A DNA stretch of 7,302 nucleotides from an uncultured Ruminobacter sp. (GTDB lineage Bacteria > Pseudomonadota > Gammaproteobacteria > Enterobacterales > Succinivibrionaceae), in NCBI GenBank assembly GCA_900767005.1, contig CAAFXL010000062.1:1-7302 (forward strand), given 5' to 3'. A model generated the notes under the pieces. The model saw only the letters and a list, made by a program, of their open reading frames with translations, was not told where the DNA came from and made no database searches. Both the position numbers and the translations under genes were made by a program. Positions 1-7,138 of the stretch are shown piece after piece (the first letter of the stretch is position 1; each line of letters opens with the position of its first letter).

Positions 1-11
1 GCACAAGTTAT

Positions 12-188
12 TTATAGACTATTCCTAACATAAGCAATCGTTACTGGCTTTACATCCATTCTTAAGGTTGAACCATAAATAATCGTGAGCATAATTGGAA
101 GCAAGATTGCAATTGCAAAAATTGATTTATCACGACTTATTTGCAAGATTTCTTTTTTCATAAGAAGAAATAAGTACTTTAAATTCAT
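12..188 (-). pseudogene. ybhS: N-terminal fragment of a YbhS-like ABC-2 permease, ended by an early stop
   Basis: This frame starts at ATG 188-186, overlapping the ybhF stop as TAATG, with a textbook Shine-Dalgarno before it. It encodes 58 residues. Residues 11-34 read KKEILQISRD then a hydrophobic stretch (FAIAILLPIMLTIIYGST, 24-41), which matches the start of E. coli YbhS: a short cytoplasmic helix with an RD motif, then the first membrane segment, then the start of the extracytoplasmic domain. YbhS proteins are about 370 residues and form the membrane pore of an ABC exporter with YbhR. Here the frame ends at a TAA (14-12) after the residues AYVRNSL. Of the other two frames, only one stays open to the window edge; it would read SINNLC and needs one extra base before the stop. 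This looks like a one-base deletion, either real or an error near a contig end. Family assignment is confident; the broken state is less so, because only 11 bases follow the stop. Confidence 0.65.
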
Positions 189-2023
189 TACTTTTCCTCC
201 TTAAGATTTTTACGAAAGTTTTGAACTTCCTTTATAAAAGCATCTTGAACACTGATTCTTTTTCCATTCTCAACGCAAATTTCGTTTGGTTTACCAAGAA
301 CTAAGATTTTTCCATGATCTTGAATTAAAAAACGGTCGCAATATTCAGCTTCCTCCATAAAGTGAGTCGTCACAATAATACTTGTACCTTCAACACATAA
401 TGCATTAACACGATTCCAAAAGTTTCTTCTTGCGGTAGGATCTGCTCCAGATGTCGCCTCATCAAGAAATAGAATTTTTGGTTTATGAATTAGAGCACAC
501 GCCATAGATAATTGGCGACCAATCCCAAAAGGAAGATTTTCAGCTTTAGTGTGTTCAAATTTAGTTAAAGAGAACTCTTTAACTAATTCATTAATTCGCT
601 CTTTTAAATATTTTCCAGATAAACCATAGCTCATCCCAAAGTATTCAAGATTTTGGTGACAAGTTAATTTGCGATATAAAGAAAACTTTTGAGAAACATA
701 ACCAATAGTTGAACGAGCTGAGGATTTAGCTGTTCTAAGGTTAAAACCATTAACAAGAACTTCCCCTTGGGTTGGCGTTAAAAGAGCACAGATCATTCTA
801 AAAGTGGTGGTTTTTCCGGCACCGTTTGGACCAAGAAGCCCAAAAATCTCCCCCTTTTTTACTTTAAAATTTGATTTTTCAACTGCAGTAAAATTCCCAA
901 AGACTTTCTTTATCTCATGAACATCAATTACAACTTCTTCATTATCGCAATTATCTTTATTACCTTGATTTTTATCATCGATATTACTTTTACTAGCACC
1001 ACCATTATTTTTACTTTCTAAAAGATTGAGGTCAATTTTGGGCATAGTTAAACTAGTATTGGTGGTTGCTTTTATATAGACATCTTCTAGACATGAGGAA
1101 CGCTTAGAAACTTCCATATTATTAAAGTTTTCTTTAAAAGTAGTTTTTAGGTAATTTATTAAATCCTCTTTAGTTTTTCCTAAGATTAACAAAACCTCGA
1201 TTTGCCCAACTCTCGGGCAAACATCTAAAATTGGTGATTCCTTATCATAGGAATTAGTAATAAACATCATGTATCTAACATAATGACCAAAATCAAGATT
1301 ACGTAGTTTTATGGCATAAACCTCATCTTGACATTCTTTAATTAATTCTGAAGCTTTTCCTTGCTTTATTATTTTTCCATCATCAAACATTAAAACTAAG
1401 TCTGATTTTTGAGCTTCTTCTAGATATGCACTTGAAAAAATACAATAAGCATTAGATACTTTTAGATAATCAAAAATTATTGCCCATAATTCCCCGCGTG
1501 AAACTGGATCAACCCCAACGGTTGGTTCATCAAGGATTAAAAATTTTGGGGAACAAGCAAGAGCACAAGTTAGAGCAAGTTTTTGTTTCATGCCACCTGA
1601 TAAAGAACCTGCCGCATAATTCCTAAATCTATATAGATCAACCTTCTTTAAAAGAGTAAGAAGCTTTTCTTCATTCTTTAAATCAAAGTTTTTTATTCCT
1701 GATAAGATTTTTAGATTTTCAAGTACTGTTAGCTCTAAATATAAACCTAAAGTTTGGGACATGTAGCCAACGAGCGAGGTAAACTCGGAGTTTGAACTAT
1801 AGGGTTTCATATCACCTAAGAAAACCTCTCCACTATCAGGTTTAATTAAACCTGTTAGTAATTTAAATAGAGTGGATTTTCCAGCGCCATCAGGCCCCAC
1901 TAAACAAAGCAAATGAACATCACTACTAACCTCAAGATTAAAATCTTGGTATACCTGATTTCTTTTATGAGCTTCATTTAAGTAAAATTTAGCTAAATCA
2001 TTACACTTAATTAGAGCTTTCAT
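188..2023 (-). CDS. ybhF: Tandem ABC ATPase of a YbhFSR-type multidrug exporter
   Basis: Two ABC ATPase domains in one chain of 611 residues power the export done by the YbhS/YbhR membrane pair, acting at the cytoplasmic face of the inner membrane. NBD1 (about 1-235) has Walker A GPDGAGKST (43-51), Q-loop Gln90, signature LSGGM (141-145) and Walker B FLILDEP (161-167). NBD2 (about 365-600) has Walker A GPNGAGKTT (398-406), Gln445, a degenerate signature LPFGIGRQ (497-504), Walker B ILFLDEAT (517-524) and H-loop His554. NBD1 has Ala199 where the H-loop His is expected. The GPDGAGK form and the tandem layout are typical of YbhF/RbbA relatives. A hydrophilic Asn/Lys/Asp-rich linker (about 330-363) joins the halves, and the chain is slightly longer than E. 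coli YbhF (578). The ATG lies 17 bases inside the 3' end of ybhG, and the stop overlaps the ybhS start, so translation is probably coupled. Substrate is unknown; the E. coli system affects drug sensitivity. Confidence 0.93.
   Translation of the reverse strand: MKALIKCNDLAKFYLNEAHKRNQVYQDFNLEVSSDVHLLCLVGPDGAGKSTLFKLLTGLIKPDSGEVFLGDMKPYSSNSEFTSLVGYMSQTLGLYLELTVLENLKILSGIKNFDLKNEEKLLTLLKKVDLYRFRNYAAGSLSGGMKQKLALTCALACSPKFLILDEPTVGVDPVSRGELWAIIFDYLKVSNAYCIFSSAYLEEAQKSDLVLMFDDGKIIKQGKASELIKECQDEVYAIKLRNLDFGHYVRYMMFITNSYDKESPILDVCPRVGQIEVLLILGKTKEDLINYLKTTFKENFNNMEVSKRSSCLEDVYIKATTNTSLTMPKIDLNLLESKNNGGASKSNIDDKNQGNKDNCDNEEVVIDVHEIKKVFGNFTAVEKSNFKVKKGEIFGLLGPNGAGKTTTFRMICALLTPTQGEVLVNGFNLRTAKSSARSTIGYVSQKFSLYRKLTCHQNLEYFGMSYGLSGKYLKERINELVKEFSLTKFEHTKAENLPFGIGRQLSMACALIHKPKILFLDEATSGADPTARRNFWNRVNALCVEGTSIIVTTHFMEEAEYCDRFLIQDHGKILVLGKPNEICVENGKRISVQDAFIKEVQNFRKNLKEEK
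196..202 (-). promoter_or_regulatory. Strong ribosome binding site of ybhS
   Basis: On the minus strand AAGGAGG lies 7 bases before the ATG at 188, inside the last codons of ybhF. A perfect Shine-Dalgarno at ideal spacing supports 188 as the true start of the short permease frame and argues that the frame is translated despite its early stop. Confidence 0.85.
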
Positions 2024-2990
2024 GATTATTTAATTCCACAGTTACAGGTTCACCAAGACGTAATTTTCCGGCATCATCTTTTACATCAATTCTAACCTCA
2101 TAAACTAAATCAGCTCTTAAATCCTCGGTTTGTACGGTTTTTGGGGTAAACATCGCGGTGTTTGAAATTTTTGCAATTTTACCGATTAAATAATTTTTAT
2201 CATCAATAAATACTTTGGCACTATCTCCTACTTTAATTAGGTCTAATTGATTTTTTAAAGCATAAACTCGAACTCTTTTATCATTAATCATTGAGAGCTC
2301 ATAAATAGTACTTGAAGGAGACGCCATATCACCAACTTCTTGAAGACGGCTTCTTATTTGACCATCAAATGGAGCAAGTAAAACTGCTTGGGTATTCTTT
2401 TGGTAATTTAGGTAATCTAAATTTGCCATACAACCATTTAGAGCTGCTTCTTGGGAAGCAATTTCTTCAGGTCTAAACCCGCCTTCAAGTTTCTTTAAAT
2501 TTTCTTGTGCGTTTTTAAGTTGTGCTCTAGCTTCTTCCATCGCATAAAAAGCTTTATCTTTTTCTTGAGCAGAAATTGACTTAGAGTTATATAGAGAATT
2601 AAAACGCTCACTAGTTAATTTGGCAATTTCATAAGCATTTTTTAGGTTATCTACTTGTGCCTTAGCCATTTCAATGTCTTGATACTCATAACCGTTTTTT
2701 AGTTTACTTAGTTGTGCTTTACTTGCCATGCATTCTGCTTCTTTCATAGCAATCTGATGATTAAGAGCTTGTGTATCAAGTTTGGCTAAAACATCACCAC
2801 TTTTAACCATATCCCCTTCATCAAAATTAAGATTAGTAATTCTCCCTGACAACTCAAAACTTAAAGAAGCTTGTCTAATGTCGACCATGCCGTGAGCTTT
2901 GTTAGTTGGTAATGTATCCTTTTGTAGGTAGAAGTAGTAGCTACCACCAACTACCGCTAACAATAAAACAATTAGTATGAGTTTTTTCAT
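2007..2990 (-). CDS. ybhG: HlyD-family periplasmic adaptor, YbhG-like
   Basis: This is the membrane-fusion protein of the exporter, expected to be anchored in the inner membrane and to bridge the ABC pump to a TolC-like outer-membrane channel. Residue numbers count from the longer start at 2996. An N-terminal hydrophobic anchor (5-24, LILIVLLLAVVGGSYYFYL) is followed by a first lipoyl half (about 36-76, with VDIRQASLSFELSGRI), a long Ala/Gln/Lys/Glu-rich coiled-coil hairpin (about 78-198), a second lipoyl half (204-235, LLAPFDGQIRS) and a beta-barrel domain. The block FTPKTVQTEDLRADLVY (283-299) and the length match E. coli YbhG (about 330 residues) closely. Two in-frame ATGs exist (2996 and 2990). 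AAGGA at 3004-3000 lies 3 bases before the first and 9 before the second, so I choose 2990 (327 residues). The gene follows the TetR gene by about 120 bases and overlaps ybhF by 17. Confidence 0.93.
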   Translation of the reverse strand: MKKLILIVLLLAVVGGSYYFYLQKDTLPTNKAHGMVDIRQASLSFELSGRITNLNFDEGDMVKSGDVLAKLDTQALNHQIAMKEAECMASKAQLSKLKNGYEYQDIEMAKAQVDNLKNAYEIAKLTSERFNSLYNSKSISAQEKDKAFYAMEEARAQLKNAQENLKKLEGGFRPEEIASQEAALNGCMANLDYLNYQKNTQAVLLAPFDGQIRSRLQEVGDMASPSSTIYELSMINDKRVRVYALKNQLDLIKVGDSAKVFIDDKNYLIGKIAKISNTAMFTPKTVQTEDLRADLVYEVRIDVKDDAGKLRLGEPVTVELNNHESSN

Positions 2991-2999
2991 AATCATTAA

Positions 3000-3004
3000 T
3001 CCTT
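3000..3004 (-). promoter_or_regulatory. Ribosome binding site deciding the ybhG start
   Basis: Minus-strand AAGGA is followed by TTA, ATG (2996), ATT and ATG (2990). Spacing is 3 bases to the first ATG and 9 to the second. The second fits normal initiation geometry, so the two extra residues of the longer form are probably not made. Confidence 0.6.
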
Positions 3005-3024
3005 TTTTTATCCTTATTGCTTGA

Positions 3025-3043
3025 TATCTAATTAGTTTAGATA
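3025..3043. promoter_or_regulatory. Palindromic operator candidate before ybhG
   Basis: TATCTAA (3025-3031), five bases, then TTAGATA (3037-3043) form a perfect 7-base inverted repeat over 19 bases, 29-47 bases upstream of the first ybhG ATG. The size and position suit a TetR-family dimer site, and a TetR gene is the next gene upstream, so self-contained control of the efflux genes is a reasonable inference. It could instead be a weak hairpin between genes of one transcript. I see no convincing -35/-10 pair nearby, so the promoter itself is not called. Confidence 0.45.
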
Positions 3044-3072
3044 ACCTTATATTTTGCTATTAAATTCTTTTG

Positions 3073-3100
3073 TTCTCTATTCTTCTATTCTCTATTCTAT
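3073..3100. repeat. Short 15-base-period tandem repeat
   Basis: TTCTCTATTC occurs at 3073-3082 and again at 3088-3097, with the intervening TTCTA giving a 15-base period of about two units. On the coding (minus) strand this is a purine-rich GAATAGA-type tract in the untranslated gap between the TetR gene and ybhG. No function is evident; slippage or untranslated-leader drift would explain it. Confidence 0.6.
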
Positions 3101-3112
3101 TAATCCTCTTGA

Positions 3113-3742
3113 TTAGCCTTCTTGATTATTCTTTAAACTTGAAAGCAGAAATGAAGGTAAAATATTTTCAAGTACTTCACTATTTGGATGAATACTTTTA
3201 TCTGAAAATAATCGATGGCTGATAGCTGATAATAAGAATGGCGATATCATTTCTATTAAGAGTAATTTCTTAGAATTGTCATCAATATTTTCATTTACCA
3301 TTCCCTCATCCCAAATCTTTTTTAGTTCGCAAACAACTTCTTCAAACCAAATTTGACCTAATATTGGATCAGTTCTAGATTCAGAAAGCACCATGATTAA
3401 AAATTCAGTAAACACCCCTTCTGAGAAAGTATTTGAAACTACATGAATATAAGATTTAAGTTTTTCTTCTAAGGTCATTGAGGAATTAACTGAAGAATTT
3501 CTAATCATTTCTTTCTTTTGAGAAAAAACTTCATGAATACATGCTTTAAATAGAGCTGGCTTATCAGGAAAATAAAGGTAAATTGTCCCGCGAGCAATAC
3601 CTAACTTTTGGGCAACAAGCCCAAAAGTAGTCTTTGCGTAATGCTCTTTGCAAAAAACTTCGATTGCTGCTCTCACTATTTCATCAGGACGTTCATCTTT
3701 TCGCCTTTCACGTTTTTTAGAATTTGGATTACTTTCAGCCAT
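3113..3742 (-). CDS. TetR/AcrR-family transcriptional repressor of the efflux operon
   Basis: A 209-residue one-component regulator. A basic N-terminal arm (KKRERRKDERPDE, 9-21) leads into the TetR DNA-binding domain: helix 1 EIVRAAIEVF (21-30), then the helix-turn-helix at about 39-59 (TFGLVAQKLGIARGTIYLYF), then the usual PDKPALFKACI. The all-helical C-terminal part (about 75-205) would bind ligand and dimerise. It lies directly upstream of ybhG in the same direction, the place held by cecR in E. coli, which controls ybhGFSR. Its N-terminal wording resembles RRKDxRPxEI-type TetR proteins of efflux operons rather than CecR itself, so I give no symbol. Expected role: repress its own transcript and the pump until an exported compound binds. 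The ATG at 3742 has GGTGG seven bases upstream. The family is certain; targets are inferred from position. Confidence 0.9.
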   Translation of the reverse strand: MAESNPNSKKRERRKDERPDEIVRAAIEVFCKEHYAKTTFGLVAQKLGIARGTIYLYFPDKPALFKACIHEVFSQKKEMIRNSSVNSSMTLEEKLKSYIHVVSNTFSEGVFTEFLIMVLSESRTDPILGQIWFEEVVCELKKIWDEGMVNENIDDNSKKLLLIEMISPFLLSAISHRLFSDKSIHPNSEVLENILPSFLLSSLKNNQEG

Positions 3743-4019
3743 ATATGCGCCACCAAGAAAAATAAATAAAACAAAAGATTTAGCTTACATTTCGTACTTA
3801 AACTAGGTTATAAAACTCTTTTTAATAATGGATAAGCTATTTTTGAAACTATCATTTCAGGAGTAAAATTAATATAGATGTTTGTCACATTTTTAAAAAT
3901 CTAAATCGATTTATTTCAAAAATGTGAAACAAGGATCACTTTAAATATTTAAAAACTGTGTTAAGCGTTTCATTCCCTTAAAATAGTTAAAATTTACGAT
4001 TTTTTGGGGACGAAAGAAA
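3743..4019. other. Divergent intergenic region, no gene
   Basis: These 277 bases separate the TetR gene (leftward) from transposase A (rightward). They are very AT-rich, contain only trivial frames, and must hold the regulator promoter as well as the left end of IS element A. Neither could be fixed. The possible -10-like TATAAC on the minus strand, near 3810, has only a poor -35 (TTATCC) 17 bases upstream. Inverted repeats are present and described separately. Confidence 0.6.
3886..3926. repeat. Nested inverted repeat, possible operator or hairpin
   Basis: CACATTTTT (3886-3894) and AAAAATGTG (3918-3926) are perfect 9-base arms around 23 bases. The spacer holds a smaller perfect palindrome TAAATCGATTTA (3902-3913). 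The right arm also takes part in TTTCA-N6-TGAAA (3914-3929), and TGAAA-N6-TTTCA lies at 3844-3859. It is 144-184 bases upstream of the TetR ATG, so it may be a regulatory site for that gene, or it may lie close to the boundary of IS element A. With no run of T directly after a GC-rich stem it does not look like a terminator. Confidence 0.5.
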
Positions 4020-5351
4020 ATGATTGCCAGCTCTGCACAACAGCTAACTCCGTATGTACTTGGCCATTTGGGATTAGTAGGAGCTTTTATACGGGAAACA
4101 GGAATTATCGATATGATTGATTCCCGAATTCCAAAAGAAAGTAATAATTGCGGTCATTTTACACACGGTCAGGTTGTAGCACTGATGATCCTAAACGGCT
4201 TAGGATACACAAGCCGTCCGATTTATATGACTCATACCTACTTCAAAGGAAAGGATGTAGAGGAAATACTGGGAATAGAATACCGTCAGGAATGGTTTAA
4301 TGACGATGTAATTGATCGAACCATGGATGCCTTGTATAGATACGGTCTGACACCGATGTTTTCAGATCTTGCCCTAGGAATAATGAAGAGTCTGGGAAGA
4401 AAGGTAGGAAGCGTAAACATAGACAGCACCAGCTTTCATTATCACGGAGCCGAGCAGAAGTATCACGAAGATAACAGTCAGGTAAACTACGATGAACCCC
4501 ATAAAATCAATGTGACATATGGGTACAGCAGAGATGCCCATCCTGAGCTGGTCCAGATTATGGAGCAGATGATGGTAGACAATGCAACAGGAATACCGTT
4601 GTTTATGGAGCCAGAGAGTGGCAATACCAATGACACCAATGCATTCAGACGTATGGTAAAAGTCTTTGAAAAGTTCAAAGAATATACATATGACGGATAC
4701 ATATACCTTTGCGGGGACTCTGCATTGTATTCTGCCGAGAATATAGCGGAAATAGAAAATAGCGGCATCAAATACGTAACCCGGGCAGCAGATGGAAAGT
4801 TGAAATCAGTACAGAAATTCATAACAGAGCATTCCTCTGATGAATTGACAGATATTGACGAGCATAATCAGGGAAGAATATACACTGTAGATAATGGCAA
4901 TATAACCCAGAAGTGGTTATTGGTACACAGCAATACGGCAGAATTCAGAAATAAGCACTCAGTAGATGCCTGTGCTCAAAGGGAATTGGACAAGCTGAAC
5001 AAAGTGATAAAAGGCTACAGCAAAACCTGTTATTCCTGCGAGCCTGATGCACAAAAGGAAATTGATAAATTCACCAAAAAGTGCAGTTACTGCCGGATAG
5101 CCTGCAGCAGTGTGATAAAGGAAGAGATACCAACAAGAGGCAGAAAACCTAAGGCTCCAAAGCCTGACAGTGAAAAGCAGTATCGTTACAAAATCGACAT
5201 TTCCATTGAAATTGACCGGGATTACTGCGAACAGGTAAAAAGGAATAAAAGCTTCTTCGTCATAGCAACCAATGACGTTGAACGAGACTGGCTCCCTGGA
5301 GAGTTGCTGAAACAATACAAATCCCAGAACAAAGTGGAAAGAGGCTTCAGG
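4006..5351 (+). mobile_element. IS element A (IS1634-type), interrupted by IS element B
   Basis: The coordinates are the minimum extent: from the Shine-Dalgarno GGGGA (4006-4010) of the transposase to the point where the sequence turns into the end of IS element B. The true left end lies somewhere in 3743-4005. It cannot be placed, because the matching right end is beyond the inserted element and outside the window. The element is visibly richer in G+C than the efflux operon, which fits arrival from another host. Confidence 0.8.
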
Positions 5352-5387
5352 TTTATCCTGAATCTCGATAATTTGGTTACTTGTTAA
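4020..5387 (+). pseudogene. IS1634-type (DUF4277) DDE transposase, C-terminus cut by IS B
   Basis: The N-terminus (about 10-110) is a DUF4277 domain: LGHLGLVGAFIRETGIIDMI, then HGQVVALMILNGLGYTSRPIY, then the FNDDVIDRTMDALY block. The RNase H-like catalytic part follows with first Asp135 in NIDSTSFHYHG, second Asp233 in LCGDSALYS, and Glu440 in YKSQNKVERGFRF. That last block follows the Y-x2-(R/Q)-x3-E-x6-K pattern. The Lys expected seven residues after Glu440 is gone: position 447 is Leu, because the frame crosses into the end of IS element B at about 5352 and reads ten foreign codons to a stop at 5385-5387. Family members are usually 550-600 residues; here 455, of which about 445 are native. 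Cys337/340 and Cys355/358 form two CxxC pairs in the region between Asp233 and Glu440. The start is supported by GGGGA nine bases upstream. The protein should be inactive. Confidence 0.88.
5352..5387 (+). repeat. Left terminal inverted repeat of IS B
   Basis: This end pairs with 7266-7302. Outer block TTTA-CCT-AATCTCGA has 15 of 17 identical bases, and inner block TACTTGTTAA matches TACTCATTAA at 8 of 10, with one gap between the blocks. It also contains the transposase B stop codon (5377-5379) and supplies the stop codon for the chimeric transposase A frame. Confidence 0.8.
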
Positions 5388-7125
5388 GCATTGGGCCGAC
5401 ATAGCCCAACTTCTCCAAGAAGAACCTATCACGTTCTGTTGTTTCACTGATTATCGAGATCTTGCTTTTTGCCCCTGGTAATGTTGTCATTTCTACACAA
5501 TCAAACCAATTTAAAATTTTATGTAATGAATTTTTCTTGAGCCAGCCCCGTAGCTTACTTTCTTTGTTTAGGTTCATTTCAGTATCATGGTCAGCATCAC
5601 CTGTTCGGTTACCTAAAGTATTCTTCAAGGCTCTAATCTTGTTGTATAGGAACTCGTAGTATCCTAGTGCAATAAACTGACAGGTTAATCTCCCCATAAG
5701 AGTTTCTGAATCCCAGACTCTTGGTTTAGAACCATTAGCCTTTTGTTTAAAATCACAGAACATATCCTCAATATGTTCTCGACGACGATAGTTAGCTAAA
5801 GCATCAAAGGTATCTTGTGATTTATTTGATAATAGTGCGAGATATCCACAGTACTTACGTTCATCTTCATAAACATCTTCTTTTACAACCGCTTTGATTT
5901 TATCCTTGCGACGTGTGATAGTAAAATATTTATCAGCCCTTCTTTGAGCACTTTCGCTAAGTTCTGCACCTTGCTCTATTAGCGATTTTAATCCATCAAG
6001 CTCGCGATTAAGGATTACATGAGCATCGCACACCTTACTTTCATTTAGGAATAGATGCAAATACAAACGCTTAGAAAATTTAACAGTTTCTCCTTTCTTA
6101 TGACTTGAAGTATTGTACTTCTGAATGTAATTAAAACTTCTTTCTACTGTAACAGTAATGCCATATATATGATCATCAAAAGGACATTTGTTTGAAAATT
6201 TCTTAAAGTCGTCAATACGCTTATCAATTTCCTCACGGATCCATTTACCATCACTAAGACTAATGTGAGTCAGGAACTTAATATTATCTAAACACATAGC
6301 AGCAATGTTATCATTTGAATAATAACCATTATCTGTTACCAGCATTGGCTTATCCATTCCGAGAAAGTCCAACTCCTTCAGTACATTTTTGATAGAAACT
6401 ACATCGGGAATATTACCTGCTTGTTTAGCAAAGGCTATTGGTTGATTATTAGATAATGAATATAGAGCTGCAATCTTAATAGTTGGTAAACCATCATTAG
6501 CCTTGTTAAATCCATATCTAGCTTCTTGTAATCGTTGGGAATAGGTAGATGATGTTGTAGAATCATAAGCTACTGCAGATTTGTCATCTACTCGATCCGC
6601 GCGGTATCTAAAATACTGCTGACGATATGTTTCATCAGTACCAAGCTCGTTAAACACATCATGGTAAACATCTTCAGATATTGGCTTGTCATAAGGGAGG
6701 TTATGTATCAACTGATAATTAGAAATATTCGGTAGACTATCGCCACCTGTAGCAACCCAATATCTGACAATAGATAAAACTTTATCAGCAAGATCACTAC
6801 TTCCTGTCGCTAAAGATTTACGAACATCTTCATCTATACCAGATTCCTTACCAACCCATTCAAATATAGATGTTAAGCCAATTCTAGAGCGATTTATTAT
6901 TTCATCCTCTGCTTTAGCAGCCTCTTTCTTTGTTTTTCTATTTCTTGTTGGGACTTCAACATCAGTTCCTTTTACAATTTTGGCTATAAGTTTGCTACTA
7001 ATGGTCTCATTATAACCTTTATTTGGATTGTATTTAACAGTTCTTTCATAGACATAAATATCACCATTATTCCGTCTTCTTTTGAATTTTTGAGTTCTAA
7101 TATCACCAACAACAGGTCTAGACAT
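5377..7125 (-). CDS. IS1634-family DDE transposase of IS element B
   Basis: An apparently intact 582-residue transposase that should cut and join the ends of its own element. A basic N-terminus (KFKRRRNN, 13-20) and a charged Lys-rich stretch (61-75) precede the catalytic core. First Asp188 lies in AYDSTTSSTYS, second Asp265 in LVTDNGYYS, and third residue Glu453 in NYRRREHIEDMFCDFK. The last block gives Tyr446, Arg449, Glu453 and Lys460, an exact Y-x2-R-x3-E-x6-K signature of the IS4 superfamily; length and layout fit IS1634. A long insertion between Asp265 and Glu453 is normal for the family. The ATG at 7125 is preceded by AAGG (7135-7132) at six bases. The stop (5377-5379) lies inside the left terminal repeat, about 25 bases from the tip. 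No frameshift or missing catalytic residue is seen, so IS B could still be active. Confidence 0.92.
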   Translation of the reverse strand: MSRPVVGDIRTQKFKRRRNNGDIYVYERTVKYNPNKGYNETISSKLIAKIVKGTDVEVPTRNRKTKKEAAKAEDEIINRSRIGLTSIFEWVGKESGIDEDVRKSLATGSSDLADKVLSIVRYWVATGGDSLPNISNYQLIHNLPYDKPISEDVYHDVFNELGTDETYRQQYFRYRADRVDDKSAVAYDSTTSSTYSQRLQEARYGFNKANDGLPTIKIAALYSLSNNQPIAFAKQAGNIPDVVSIKNVLKELDFLGMDKPMLVTDNGYYSNDNIAAMCLDNIKFLTHISLSDGKWIREEIDKRIDDFKKFSNKCPFDDHIYGITVTVERSFNYIQKYNTSSHKKGETVKFSKRLYLHLFLNESKVCDAHVILNRELDGLKSLIEQGAELSESAQRRADKYFTITRRKDKIKAVVKEDVYEDERKYCGYLALLSNKSQDTFDALANYRRREHIEDMFCDFKQKANGSKPRVWDSETLMGRLTCQFIALGYYEFLYNKIRALKNTLGNRTGDADHDTEMNLNKESKLRGWLKKNSLHKILNWFDCVEMTTLPGAKSKISIISETTERDRFFLEKLGYVGPMLNK

Positions 7126-7138
7126 AAATCACCTTAAT

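Noticed and set aside
3886..3926. Rho-independent terminator
   Set aside because: The stem is AT-rich with a long spacer and no T-run following on either strand, and no gene ends there.
4487..4822. 111-codon open frame on the minus strand
   Set aside because: It lies wholly opposite the well-supported transposase A catalytic region, with no recognisable domain of its own.
5349..5353. AGGTT beside the left end of IS B matching AGGTT at 7295-7299 as a target duplication
   Set aside because: These bases fall partly inside the inverted repeat pairing (the right copy pairs with TTTAxCCT of the left end), so they are not outer flanks.
4959..5447. 162-codon open frame on the minus strand
   Set aside because: It crosses the junction of IS A and IS B and opposes transposase A, so it can only be a product of the insertion.
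5462..5659. 65-codon open frame on the plus strand
   Set aside because: It is antisense to the intact transposase B coding region and has no family features.
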